Source: an uncultured Capnocytophaga sp. (GTDB lineage Bacteria; Bacteroidota; Bacteroidia; Flavobacteriales; Flavobacteriaceae). Taken from it: DNA of 15,391 nucleotides. Shown one piece after another: positions 6,883 to 15,339 of this stretch. The stretch spans positions 1 through 15,391 of the forward strand of contig CAJZFM010000019.1 in the NCBI GenBank assembly GCA_915070235.1. Direction: 5' to 3'. The first letter of the stretch is position 1. Each line of letters opens with the position of its first letter. Below the pieces are notes generated by a model. That model was not told where the DNA came from. It did no database searches and saw only the letters and a program-made list of their open reading frames with translations. The position numbers and the translations under genes were made by a program.

Positions 6883-8415
6883 TTATCGGTCATTTTGTTG
6901 CATACCAGCCGCTACCACATCTACAGGGAGAGGGAGGGTGCGGCGCTTATCATCTTTGGAGAGTACGCTCTTGACGTAGGCGGTACCTTCGTTGTCGAGC
7001 TGGTGGCGGTGGATTTCTATACCATAGCGACGGATATCATACCAGCGCAAACCTTCGCCCAAGGTGAGCAAACGGCGACACTGCAAGAGGAAATGAAGTA
7101 GGTTCTCTTGGGTGCTATCTATCGCAAAATCAGGGTGAAGTCTTTTCTTTTGAGTGGCATGGCTAAGCAGCGTAGTGGTATCATAAGCATCGTAGGCCAT
7201 GCGCTCATAGGCAGAGATGATCTCCTCTTGGGTAAATTGTGCTCCAGAGGTGAGGTAGTTCTTGGTAAAATAGCCTAAGTCAGCTACTGCCTCGGCGTAT
7301 TTTCCTTGGAGGATACGTGCTTCAGCACGAACCAAAAGGGTCTCATCGGTGGAGAAAAGGACGATTTGCGAACGGTTATTTACGTAAGTGGGATATTTGG
7401 TATAAATATATTTGCTAATTTCGGTACGATAACGCTCAAAAGCCTTGTCCTTATAGTTGTTTTGCCACAAATTATGTTCGTCGCGGAAAGTTTCCCTTAC
7501 TGAAAGGGCGGCACCATGGGTAAAGCGCGCCACTGAAGTTCCGTCAATATAAGCAGTGGCACTAGTATGAACAGCCGCAAGCATGAGGTTGGCCTCTACA
7601 TCGTCGCGGGTGTATTCCTTAGCATGTGCATCTTCGCTGGAGAGTGCTTGGAAAGCCTCCCAGTTGCGCAGGGTGGTAGGTGTCTCTCCCAGTACAGCAG
7701 TGGCCATTTGCTCTGCTTTGTCCCACTTTTGGTAGTAGAGGAAGAAGCGAGCGGCAAAGGCCTGAGCTGCTTTTTTGTTGAAATGTAATTTGGGTACTTT
7801 GTAGTAACTATCGTTGATCAGCGGCAGTCCTTGAGTAAGGTCTTGTTCTATACGCTCATACACTTCGGCGACGGTGTTGCGAGGGCGCTCGGCTTGGAAC
7901 TCATTGATAGGTTCGCTTATATAAGGTACGCCAAGGTCAGTGGTACTGGTTACGCTATTGTATTGTTTGCCAAAGAGATTGACCAAGACAAAGTGCGCAT
8001 ATGCACGTACCAAGAGTGCTTCTGCGCGTGCGGCTTGTAGGTCAGGGGTATTGCCTAAGCGGTCAATAGCCTCCAAAGCCACATTGGCATGGTAAATCAT
8101 GGAATAGTTATCACTCCAGAGGTTGCGCAAGCCATCGCGGGCGCTATATTCGTGGAAATCGCGTTCCCAATAGGCCAATTCGCTAATAAAAGGAATAGTA
8201 CGGCGGTTATTGGCGCCTATATCATCTATATTATCAGAGGAAAACTCGGTTACCACTGCTGTAGTACGGTTGGGATAGGCACTGACTAAGAATTTCTGTA
8301 TCTTATCGGCACTATCCAGTTCCACACGGCTGTCGGGGTTCTTATCCAAGAACTTGTTGCACCCTACTAGGCAACATAACAGTAGGGCAAGTAGCGGTAT
8401 ATGATTTCTTTTCAT
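6883..8415 (-). CDS. RagB/SusD-family outer membrane lipoprotein
   Basis: A 510-residue SusD-like protein with a lipoprotein signal peptide ending CLVGC (Cys19), followed by NKFLDKNPDS, a typical SusD start. TPR-type helices appear at AEALLVRAYAHFVLVNLFG in the N-terminal half and at ETLLVRAEARILQGKYAEAV later. The C-terminal section has GEGLRWYDIRRYG and then RRTLPLPVDV with a final QN, both family hallmarks. SusD proteins cap the SusC barrel from outside and capture the ligand. The gene starts 19 bases after the SusC stop and ends 10 bases before the chosen metallohydrolase start, so it is co-transcribed. The ligand cannot be read from the sequence. Confidence 0.95.
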   Translation of the reverse strand: MKRNHIPLLALLLCCLVGCNKFLDKNPDSRVELDSADKIQKFLVSAYPNRTTAVVTEFSSDNIDDIGANNRRTIPFISELAYWERDFHEYSARDGLRNLWSDNYSMIYHANVALEAIDRLGNTPDLQAARAEALLVRAYAHFVLVNLFGKQYNSVTSTTDLGVPYISEPINEFQAERPRNTVAEVYERIEQDLTQGLPLINDSYYKVPKLHFNKKAAQAFAARFFLYYQKWDKAEQMATAVLGETPTTLRNWEAFQALSSEDAHAKEYTRDDVEANLMLAAVHTSATAYIDGTSVARFTHGAALSVRETFRDEHNLWQNNYKDKAFERYRTEISKYIYTKYPTYVNNRSQIVLFSTDETLLVRAEARILQGKYAEAVADLGYFTKNYLTSGAQFTQEEIISAYERMAYDAYDTTTLLSHATQKKRLHPDFAIDSTQENLLHFLLQCRRLLTLGEGLRWYDIRRYGIEIHRHQLDNEGTAYVKSVLSKDDKRRTLPLPVDVVAAGMQQNDR

Positions 8416-8434
8416 AGGATTCGGTATTAAAGGG

Positions 8435-11400
8435 TTATAGACCTACACGTAGGCTGAAAGTCAGCTGTTTAGGATTTGGAATAAAAGAGTCTCCTGTGGA
8501 AAACTCAGGGTCAGCCCCATTGAGCTTCTTGTCAGCATAGAGCAAGAAGAGGTTGGTAGCTTGTAGTTTCATGCTCAATCGCTTGATTTTCATATCTTTG
8601 AGTAGATCTTTGTCAAACTCATACCCTAAGGAAATTTCTTTGAGACGAATGAAGTCTCCTTTGGCTATGCGGACATCAGAGTAATTGTAAGCGGTGTAGG
8701 CATAGTCCAAATTAGGCATGTTGTCTCTCTGGTAAGAGGAGGCAATGGCAGGCACTTGAGTAAGATGCTCATCGCCAGGTTGCATCCAGCGGTTGGTAAA
8801 TTCCTTAGGTAAGGCCAAGGCATCATTGTCATAATTGGCCTTGAAGGCAGTAGGCAGGCGCAATACATTACCAAAAGAATAGGTAAGTAACACATTGAGC
8901 GATAATCCTTTGTAAGTAAATAGGTTGCCCAAGCTCCCCACATCGGTAGGTTTGGTAGTACCCGAATAGGAGAGGAAGTCAAGGTTGTCTCGCTGGTCAA
9001 AACGAATACCGTCAATAGTCGTATTGCCATTGGGGTCAGCAAAGGTAGGAAGCCCATCGCTGTTAAGGCCACGGAAGGGAATGGAGAAAATAGAGCTTAC
9101 GGGGTATCCCTCCTTGGAGAAGCCGCTGCCACGCACCATATCGGATATGGAGGCATCCACATAGAGCTTGGTGATTTTGTTCTCATTCTTGGCATAGATA
9201 AAGGTTGTTGTCCAAGAAAAATCCTTGAGCTTGATATTTTGGGTTTGTAGGCTCAGATCTACCCCATAAGAGTGCATTTGTGCCACATTGCCCACCCTGA
9301 GGATACTGCCGCTAAGGCCTTGGGTAGGTACACGACCTATAAGATCATAGTTTTGGCGGGTATAGCCATCAACAGCTAAGCTGATACGATTCTTAAAAAA
9401 GCCCATCTGTACTCCCATGTTGAACTCTTGTTTTTTCTCATAGGTAAGGTCATAGCTGGCAGGATCGGCCACCTTGAGTGCTGTCTCACGGGTACGCTCA
9501 TTGCTACGCCAAGGAATATCCCCCATGATCTTCACCAAGGAGGTAGGAGCAGAAGGACTTTCAGGAATCACCCCAAAAGAAGTCTTGAACGATAGCAAGG
9601 AGAGGGCGGTATTTTTAGGGAAGAAGGTCTCTTTGGTTACGTTCCAAGAGAAGGCAAGGTTCCAAGTAGGCATCCAGCGAATATAGCGGGAAGCACCGAA
9701 CTTGTTGGTACCATCGTAACGAAAGATCCCCTCCAAGGTATAGCGGTCAAGGAAAGTATAGGCAGCATTGGAGAAAAAAGCCGCATTACGGGTAGTGGTA
9801 CGGCTCACTGTATAGTAGTTAGGAGATTTGCTCTCTTGTATTTGCTTGAAAGCCTCATAAGAGAAATAAGAGATTTCGCCCAACTCATACATCAGTCCGA
9901 AGTTCTTACCCCAGTCCTTGCTGCGGTAGGTATCATTGGTTTCCATACCTGCTAAGAGCTGGAGCTTATGTTTGCCTTCGTCAAAGGCGTCCTTATAACT
10001 AAGGGTCGCACGGAAGTCTTTGCCAGAGAGGAGGCTTTCGCTTTTCTCGCGGATACCCCCTTCGGGTAGGACAGTACGCCTTACGTCAAAGTCGTCATAA
10101 GGGTCTTCGTATAGGTATTCGTTGTTTTTGATCATGTTTAGGTTATCAGCTGCACGATAAGCCCTTGCAATATTGGATTGCTCGGTTTGGTTTAGCTCGT
10201 GAGAGATACTTTGATACTTGATAGCCCCAAGAGCCGTAGCCTCTATCTTTGGGGTAATAAGCCAAGAGAGGCGTCCCTGTATCTTGATATCGCCTATATG
10301 GCTATCAGTATAATTGTTTTCCAGCTCCTCAAAGATATTCATAGGGGCATACCTATAGCGGTAAGCCACGGTAGGGTCAAGGGTACGGGAGGTGTTTAGG
10401 GCATAGGAATAAGGGTTAAGCTCCAGTTCGGAAGACACTTTTCCAGTGAGAGGATCTACACTACCAGGGGTGCGTCCTTGGCGGTAAGCACCATTGACAA
10501 TCACATTGAAACTCACCTTTTGGCTGAGCTTGTAGTTGGCATTGAGATTTGCTGTATAGCGATCGCTGTGGCTAAACTTCATCCAACCTGGGTCGGAGAG
10601 TACGCTGATGGAGGCATAGTAAGACGCCTTATCGCTTCCTGTGGAGAGGCTCACCGCATGGTTCTGCATCACCCCTGCTTGAAAGAGCTTGGCAAACCAG
10701 TTGGTATTGCGATATTCAGCGGCTCTCAGATAAGCCGTCTTGGCCGCTTCAGTGTTGTCAAGACCGAAGTTTCCATCGGGGCCAGCGGTATTGAGCAGTT
10801 CGTACATACGAGCGATTTCCCCTTTGTAGCGACGGTTGGTAAGAGTCTCATAGGAGAAGTTGCCACGGCGTAGCATCTCCATATAGAAGTCCATTTGCTC
10901 CTGTGAGTTCATGATGTTGAAGTTGTCATAGGAGGGGATCATTCTAAAGGTAGATTCGTTGGTATAGGTGATATTGTTAGTGCCTTTAGTTCCCTTGCGG
11001 GTGGTAACTACCACCACTCCTGCCACGGCACGAGGGCCATAGATAGAGGTAACGGAAGCGTCCTTGAGCACCTTGAAGGAGGCGATATCATCGGAGGTGA
11101 GGCCACCGAGCGCCGAGGCAATGAGTAGCTTGGCATCGGAGGAGGAGAGCGCATCGGGGGAGAGTTCCACTCCGTCATCAAGGATGACACCATCTACTAC
11201 CCATAGGGGCTTGCTCTCCCCATAGATAGACGAGGGACCGCGTACATTGGTACGAGCCACGGTACGCTCTTGAGGGGCGGGGGTAGCTTGGGTGTTAGCC
11301 TGAGAGGTTTCCATAACCACATCTAAGGAGTCGGAAGTCCTCAAGGGGAGAGCTACTTCGCGAAAACCTAAGGAGGAAAACACCAATGTAGCCCCATCCT

Positions 11401-11596
11401 GTGCCTTGAGGGTATAGTACCCCTCCGCATTGGTCTGTGTAGTAGTCTCAGGTGTGCCCTTGACAAAGACTACCACATTGGATATAGGTCGTCCTTGTGT
11501 ATCTTTGACAGTTCCATGAATGGTACGTTCTTGAGCAAAGCCCTGAAGGCACCCCAAGAGCGTAAGTAGTAAGCAAATAGCAGTTCTCATTTGCAT
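8435..11596 (-). CDS. SusC/RagA-family TonB-linked outer membrane receptor
   Basis: A 1053-residue outer membrane transporter. A signal peptide (about residues 1-21, cut after GFA) is followed by a carboxypeptidase-regulatory-like beta domain (24-95). The plug comes next, with PLWVVDGVILDD (130-141), VLKDASVTSIYG (177-187) and VAGVVVVTTRKG (191-202), the SusC signature. The remainder forms the barrel, ending GADPEFSTGDSF and an aromatic beta strand near the C-terminus. Between residues 95 and 130 the usual TonB-box-like VVV-GYG stretch and first part of the plug are missing, so the plug is short. Translation may start at Met1 or at Met3, six bases on. It is the first gene of the operon; a -7 element lies 22 bases upstream. 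It imports an unknown substrate using TonB energy. Confidence 0.95.
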   Translation of the reverse strand: MQMRTAICLLLTLLGCLQGFAQERTIHGTVKDTQGRPISNVVVFVKGTPETTTQTNAEGYYTLKAQDGATLVFSSLGFREVALPLRTSDSLDVVMETSQANTQATPAPQERTVARTNVRGPSSIYGESKPLWVVDGVILDDGVELSPDALSSSDAKLLIASALGGLTSDDIASFKVLKDASVTSIYGPRAVAGVVVVTTRKGTKGTNNITYTNESTFRMIPSYDNFNIMNSQEQMDFYMEMLRRGNFSYETLTNRRYKGEIARMYELLNTAGPDGNFGLDNTEAAKTAYLRAAEYRNTNWFAKLFQAGVMQNHAVSLSTGSDKASYYASISVLSDPGWMKFSHSDRYTANLNANYKLSQKVSFNVIVNGAYRQGRTPGSVDPLTGKVSSELELNPYSYALNTSRTLDPTVAYRYRYAPMNIFEELENNYTDSHIGDIKIQGRLSWLITPKIEATALGAIKYQSISHELNQTEQSNIARAYRAADNLNMIKNNEYLYEDPYDDFDVRRTVLPEGGIREKSESLLSGKDFRATLSYKDAFDEGKHKLQLLAGMETNDTYRSKDWGKNFGLMYELGEISYFSYEAFKQIQESKSPNYYTVSRTTTRNAAFFSNAAYTFLDRYTLEGIFRYDGTNKFGASRYIRWMPTWNLAFSWNVTKETFFPKNTALSLLSFKTSFGVIPESPSAPTSLVKIMGDIPWRSNERTRETALKVADPASYDLTYEKKQEFNMGVQMGFFKNRISLAVDGYTRQNYDLIGRVPTQGLSGSILRVGNVAQMHSYGVDLSLQTQNIKLKDFSWTTTFIYAKNENKITKLYVDASISDMVRGSGFSKEGYPVSSIFSIPFRGLNSDGLPTFADPNGNTTIDGIRFDQRDNLDFLSYSGTTKPTDVGSLGNLFTYKGLSLNVLLTYSFGNVLRLPTAFKANYDNDALALPKEFTNRWMQPGDEHLTQVPAIASSYQRDNMPNLDYAYTAYNYSDVRIAKGDFIRLKEISLGYEFDKDLLKDMKIKRLSMKLQATNLFLLYADKKLNGADPEFSTGDSFIPNPKQLTFSLRVGL

Positions 11597-11618
11597 ATCT
11601 CTCTATTTTTTCGGGTGA

Positions 11619-11649
11619 CAAAGGTACGAAAAATAAATGGAATAAAAAA
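11619..11649 (-). promoter_or_regulatory. Promoter of the SusC-SusD-metallohydrolase-DUF4302 operon
   Basis: Read on the minus strand, TACCTTTG occupies 11626-11619, a perfect TAnnTTTG -7 element, 22 bases before the SusC ATG. The -33 region falls in the A run at 11644-11650 (T on the transcribed strand) and has no clear TTG, so basal strength may depend on an activator. No regulator gene is present nearby. Confidence 0.65.
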
Positions 11650-11670
11650 AGCTACCTTATTAAGGTAGCT
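11644..11670 (-). terminator. Rho-independent terminator of tRNA-Gln
   Basis: The perfect 10-base inverted repeat AGCTACCTTA / TAAGGTAGCT (11650-11659 and 11661-11670) is followed on the minus strand by seven T at 11650-11644. It lies 67 bases downstream of tRNA-Gln and fits the end of that transcript, insulating the SusC promoter just beyond. The outer bases form the stem and the central TTATTAA the loop. The + side has a weaker TTCTTTCT tail. Confidence 0.85.
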
Positions 11671-11737
11671 TCTTTCTAAATAACTTTAAACTATAATAAT
11701 ATGATTAACCCAATTCAGAAGAATTATTTATAAAAAG

Positions 11738-11808
11738 TTGGTCTACAAGGACTCGAACCTTGAATAACAGAACCAAAATCTGCTGTGTTACCATTACACC
11801 ATAGACCA
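11738..11808 (-). tRNA. tRNA-Gln (anticodon TTG)
   Basis: The minus strand folds as a complete cloverleaf. The acceptor stem is TGGTCTA/TAGACCA, the D stem GTGT/ACAC, the anticodon stem GCAGA/TCTGT (one G-T pair) with loop TTTTGGT giving anticodon TTG, and the T stem CAAGG/CCTTG with loop TTCGAGT. The first base pair is U-A, as in bacterial tRNA-Gln. The discriminator is A at 11738. CCA is not encoded and must be added by the nucleotidyltransferase. Confidence 0.96.
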
Positions 11809-11824
11809 TCTCTCAATTGCGGTG

Positions 11825-11854
11825 CAAAGGTACAACTTTTTTTCAAACCTGCAA
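11825..11854 (-). promoter_or_regulatory. Promoter of tRNA-Gln
   Basis: On the minus strand, TTG (11854-11852), a 19-base spacer and TACCTTTG (11832-11825) make a near-ideal Bacteroidetes promoter, 16 bases before the mature tRNA 5' end. This is the best-formed promoter in the window. Confidence 0.85.
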
Positions 11855-11923
11855 GTATTTGCCTTAAAAAAATAAAAAATTTTTTTTCTCTTTATTTTAT
11901 TAGGTAGATACAATAAAAATGTG

Positions 11924-11931
11924 TAACTTCG
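11924..11931 (+). promoter_or_regulatory. Possible promoter of the DUF2723 gene
   Basis: TAACTTCG at 11924-11931 differs from the TAnnTTTG -7 consensus at one position and lies 24 bases before the ATG. The spacer upstream is very AT-rich and has no clear TTG at the expected distance. The rest of the 11855-11923 stretch holds only A/T runs and no gene. Confidence 0.45.
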
Positions 11932-11955
11932 CTCCGTTTTTCTAAAAAGATAAAA

Positions 11956-14900
11956 ATGAACTTACAAAAGGACTTTCATAAGTATAATCTGATCATAGGC
12001 TGGGGGGTATTCCTCATAGCCTTACTTACCTATGGGCTTTCGGTGGAGCCTACCGTAAGTTTCTGGGACTGTGGAGAATACATAGCTACTTCGGCTAAGT
12101 TGGAAGTGGGGCACCCCCCTGGAGCACCTTTCTTCCAAATGGTAGGAGCTTTCTTTGCCTCTTTCTCACCTTCGCCAGAGAAGACTGCCCTTTTTGTGAA
12201 TTTTATCTCGGTGTTCTCCAGCGCCTTTACCATACTATTCCTATATTTTATCATAGTCAATTTCGCTAAGAAGATTGCGCTTGCACAGAGAGAGAGCCTT
12301 TCCAATGGACAAGTAATTGCTTTGTATGGTAGTGGGGTAGTGGGCGCTTTGGCTTATACCTTCTCCGATAGCTTTTGGTTCAATGCCACCGAAGCGGAGG
12401 TGTATGCTATGGCGATGCTTTTCATGTCGGCCATGTTCTGGTTGGGGCTTAAATGGACAGATAACCTTGATTCCCCACGTGGAGATAAGTGGTTGTTACT
12501 CATAGCCCTTGTAGTGGGACTCTCCTTTGGGGTACACTTTATGGCGCTGCTTACCATTCCTGCCATAGGGATGCTCTACTTCTTCCAATCCCATTTTAAG
12601 AAGAATGTCAGGAACTTTATCTTGGCCAATGTGATTTCTATTTCCATATTGCTCTTGATTTTCAAGCTGATACTTCCTTATACCTTGGCCTTGTTTGGTC
12701 ATACGGAGGTGTATTTTGTCAATAAGTTGGGCTTGCCATTCAATTCGGGTACTATCTTTACAGGAGTGTGGATTATAGGAGCTTTTGCTTTTACCCTATG
12801 GAGAGCACAGAAACACCAAAAACGCTTGTTGCAAACCGCAACCCTCTGTCTGCTCTTTGTTTTTGTAGGCTTTTCCTCTTGGCTGATGATCCCCATACGT
12901 GCCAATGCAGGTACAGTGATCAATGAGAACAGCCCTACCGATGCACGCTTGCTTTTGGCTTACTACAACTTGGAGCAATACCAGAAAACATACCTCTTCA
13001 AAGGGCCTATGTACTCAGATAGCTTTGCCATTCCTGAGGGCTATATAGATGAAAAGCCTAAGTATGAGCGCGATTACAAGGCACACAAATATATTATAGT
13101 AAATAACTACAAAGATGCTTTGGATGCGCCACACCCCGACCATATAGGGCTATTGCCCCGTATGTGGAGTGGTGAGCATGCGGCCAACTATATGAGCCTG
13201 ACCAGTCCGCTAAAGTATAGAATCAGCCCTGAATATATAGGAAATGAAAAGGTGGAACAACTCAGCCGACAACTTCAGTCAGTCCTATATGCAGGTGATT
13301 ATGAGCAATATGTGCAGCTGCTTCGTCGCTATCAAGGGGTATTTATTGTAGAGAAACCATCTTTTTGGGACAATCTGAGCTTTATGTTCTCCTACCAGTT
13401 TGATTATATGTATTTGCGCTATCTGCTATGGAACTTTGTGGGTCGTCAGGACGATATACAAGGGAAAATCAGCAATAATCATGGTAACTGGATTTCAGGG
13501 ATTTCCTTTATAGATGAGTGGCATACAGGTTATCCGCAGGATCACCTCCCTTCCGATGCCCAAAATAACCGTGGGCGTAATACCTATTTCTTTTTGCCGC
13601 TGCTACTGGGCTTGGTGGGCTTGTTCTTCCAGTTTACTTCTAGCAAACGCCAGTGGTGGGTGGTCTTTGTGCTTTTCCTTTTTACAGGTTTGGCGCTAAA
13701 AGTGTATCTTAATGAGCGACCTTTTGAGCCACGAGAGAGAGATTATGCCTTGGTAGGTTCGTTCTTTACCTTTGCCATTTGGATAGGAATGGGGGTATAT
13801 GCCCTTTATTCCCTATTGGAAGAGAAAATGACCTTCAAGGGCATGGCACCTGCGGTAGTATCGCTCTGCTTGCTTGTGGTTCCAGCTCGTATGCTGGCTG
13901 AGAACTGGGACGACCATGACCGCTCCAACCGCTATACAGCACGTGCCTTGGGCAAGAGTTATTTGGATTCCGTTTCCAAGGACAATGGGGCAATGATTTT
14001 CTCCATAGGGGACAATGACACCTTTGGAATGTGGTATATGCAGGAGGTGGAGCATTATCGCACCGATGTGAGGGTGATTAACACTTCCCTTTTGGGAACT
14101 GATTGGTATATAGACCAGATGAAGCACAAGGCTTATACCAGTGAACCTATTCCGTCCCAGCTGGTACATAGACAATATGCCTATGGAGTGCGCGATGTAA
14201 TCTATTTTGATCAGAGAACGGACAAGATATGGCCTATAGCAGACTTTATGGCATGGGTGGGAAGTGATGATCCTAAGACTAAGAAGATTGTTGATCGCAA
14301 TGGTGAGGCGCCTGACCTTGTCTATGCCAGCTATCCGACCAATAGAATCCGTATCCCTGTCAATAAAGAAAATGTCCTTAAGAGTGGTATTGTAAAACCT
14401 GAAGATGCCGATAAGATTGTGGATTATATAGACATCAAGCTTCCTTCGGTAGGTATGGGTAAGAACCGCCTGATGATGCTTGATATTTTGGCCAACAACG
14501 ATTGGAAGCGTCCGATCTACTTTACAGGAGGTAGCTATAGTGATGAGGAATATATATGGATGCGCGATTACTTACAGCTTGATGGTATGGCCTACAAATT
14601 GGTACCTATCAAAACCCCTATTGACAAGGATAACCCTTATGATATGGGACGTATAGATGCCGACCTGATGTATAAGATCGTAAAGAGCTTTGACTGGGGT
14701 AATATGGACGATCCGAATATATACCATGACCCTGAAACCCGCCGCAACAGTATCGTCTTCCGTGGCAATCTTGCTCGCCTTACAGAGACCCTTTTGGCAG
14801 AAGATAAAATAGACAAGGCTAAGGATGTTATAGATATAGCTACCACGCGTATTCCTGTGGGACACTTGGGGTATTACTTTACCTTAGAGCCATTTATATC

Positions 14901-15258
14901 AGGCTATTATGCAGTGAAGGAGCCAGAGAAAGCCCGCAAGCTATTCCTTGAAGTAGCCAAGAAATACCAAGAGAAGATTGAGTACTATCTTACTTTCTCA
15001 GAAATCAACTTTATCAGGCTTTCTGATGAGATAGCTTATGACCTAAGGCGCTATCAGGCACTGCTCATTCCTATTATGGAGGATGAGGCTTTCTATAAGA
15101 AGGAATCGGCTACCTATAAGAAGTATATCAACCGCTTGAAGGAATTGGGCAGGTCTTATGGCTTTGCTACCGATGAAGAGGAAGCCTCAGAGCAGCCTAA
15201 AGAGGAAGTGCCACAAGCCGCCACTTCTGCTTCGGATACAGCTACTCAAGCAAAGTAG
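11956..15258 (+). CDS. DUF2723 multi-spanning membrane protein, GT-C glycosyltransferase-like (GT117 type)
   Basis: An 1100-residue membrane protein typical of Bacteroidetes. After a first helix (12-30) comes the hallmark FWDCGEYIATSAKLEVGHPPGAP (36-58). Its Asp38 and Glu41 lie in the first outer loop, where GT-C enzymes keep their acidic catalytic residues. Further membrane segments fall at about 77-104, 120-140, 150-165, 179-210, 220-245, 265-282 and 295-314, then 545-562, 568-583, 600-622 and 630-645. Other landmarks are NATEAEVYA (143-151), PRERDYA (592-598) and GDNDTFGMWYMQEVE (685-699) in the soluble C-terminal half. A hydrophilic Glu/Ala/Thr-rich tail ends the protein. Relatives are annotated as glycosyltransferase family 117 and likely move sugars from lipid carriers to envelope acceptors; acceptor and donor are unknown. 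The gene appears monocistronic, with a tRNA 81 bases downstream. Confidence 0.92.
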   Translation: MNLQKDFHKYNLIIGWGVFLIALLTYGLSVEPTVSFWDCGEYIATSAKLEVGHPPGAPFFQMVGAFFASFSPSPEKTALFVNFISVFSSAFTILFLYFIIVNFAKKIALAQRESLSNGQVIALYGSGVVGALAYTFSDSFWFNATEAEVYAMAMLFMSAMFWLGLKWTDNLDSPRGDKWLLLIALVVGLSFGVHFMALLTIPAIGMLYFFQSHFKKNVRNFILANVISISILLLIFKLILPYTLALFGHTEVYFVNKLGLPFNSGTIFTGVWIIGAFAFTLWRAQKHQKRLLQTATLCLLFVFVGFSSWLMIPIRANAGTVINENSPTDARLLLAYYNLEQYQKTYLFKGPMYSDSFAIPEGYIDEKPKYERDYKAHKYIIVNNYKDALDAPHPDHIGLLPRMWSGEHAANYMSLTSPLKYRISPEYIGNEKVEQLSRQLQSVLYAGDYEQYVQLLRRYQGVFIVEKPSFWDNLSFMFSYQFDYMYLRYLLWNFVGRQDDIQGKISNNHGNWISGISFIDEWHTGYPQDHLPSDAQNNRGRNTYFFLPLLLGLVGLFFQFTSSKRQWWVVFVLFLFTGLALKVYLNERPFEPRERDYALVGSFFTFAIWIGMGVYALYSLLEEKMTFKGMAPAVVSLCLLVVPARMLAENWDDHDRSNRYTARALGKSYLDSVSKDNGAMIFSIGDNDTFGMWYMQEVEHYRTDVRVINTSLLGTDWYIDQMKHKAYTSEPIPSQLVHRQYAYGVRDVIYFDQRTDKIWPIADFMAWVGSDDPKTKKIVDRNGEAPDLVYASYPTNRIRIPVNKENVLKSGIVKPEDADKIVDYIDIKLPSVGMGKNRLMMLDILANNDWKRPIYFTGGSYSDEEYIWMRDYLQLDGMAYKLVPIKTPIDKDNPYDMGRIDADLMYKIVKSFDWGNMDDPNIYHDPETRRNSIVFRGNLARLTETLLAEDKIDKAKDVIDIATTRIPVGHLGYYFTLEPFISGYYAVKEPEKARKLFLEVAKKYQEKIEYYLTFSEINFIRLSDEIAYDLRRYQALLIPIMEDEAFYKKESATYKKYINRLKELGRSYGFATDEEEASEQPKEEVPQAATSASDTATQAK

Positions 15259-15316
15259 AGAGCCAAAGAGAAATAAGATTTTAAACAAAAGAGGCTTCTA
15301 TTCAAAAAATAATTAG

Positions 15317-15324
15317 TACCTTTG
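15317..15324 (+). promoter_or_regulatory. -7 element of the tRNA-Gly promoter
   Basis: TACCTTTG at 15317-15324 lies 15 bases before the tRNA 5' end, the same layout as for tRNA-Gln. No clear TTG is present about 20 bases upstream. Confidence 0.65.
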
Positions 15325-15339
15325 CAGCGTAAAAGGTAA

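Noticed and set aside
6873..6893. Earlier ATG for the metallohydrolase gene
   Set aside because: It would place the polar, acidic MTDNSTP before the lipoprotein signal peptide. The ATG at 6872 gives a normal basic start, though the longer form cannot be excluded.
8665..9072. 135-codon minus-strand frame inside the SusC gene
   Set aside because: Fully contained in another frame of a well-supported gene; composition is unlike a real protein and no motif is seen.
15256..15300. Possible terminator after the DUF2723 gene
   Set aside because: TAGAGAGCC and GGCTTCTA can pair only with a bulge across a 28-base loop and lack a T run; too weak to call.
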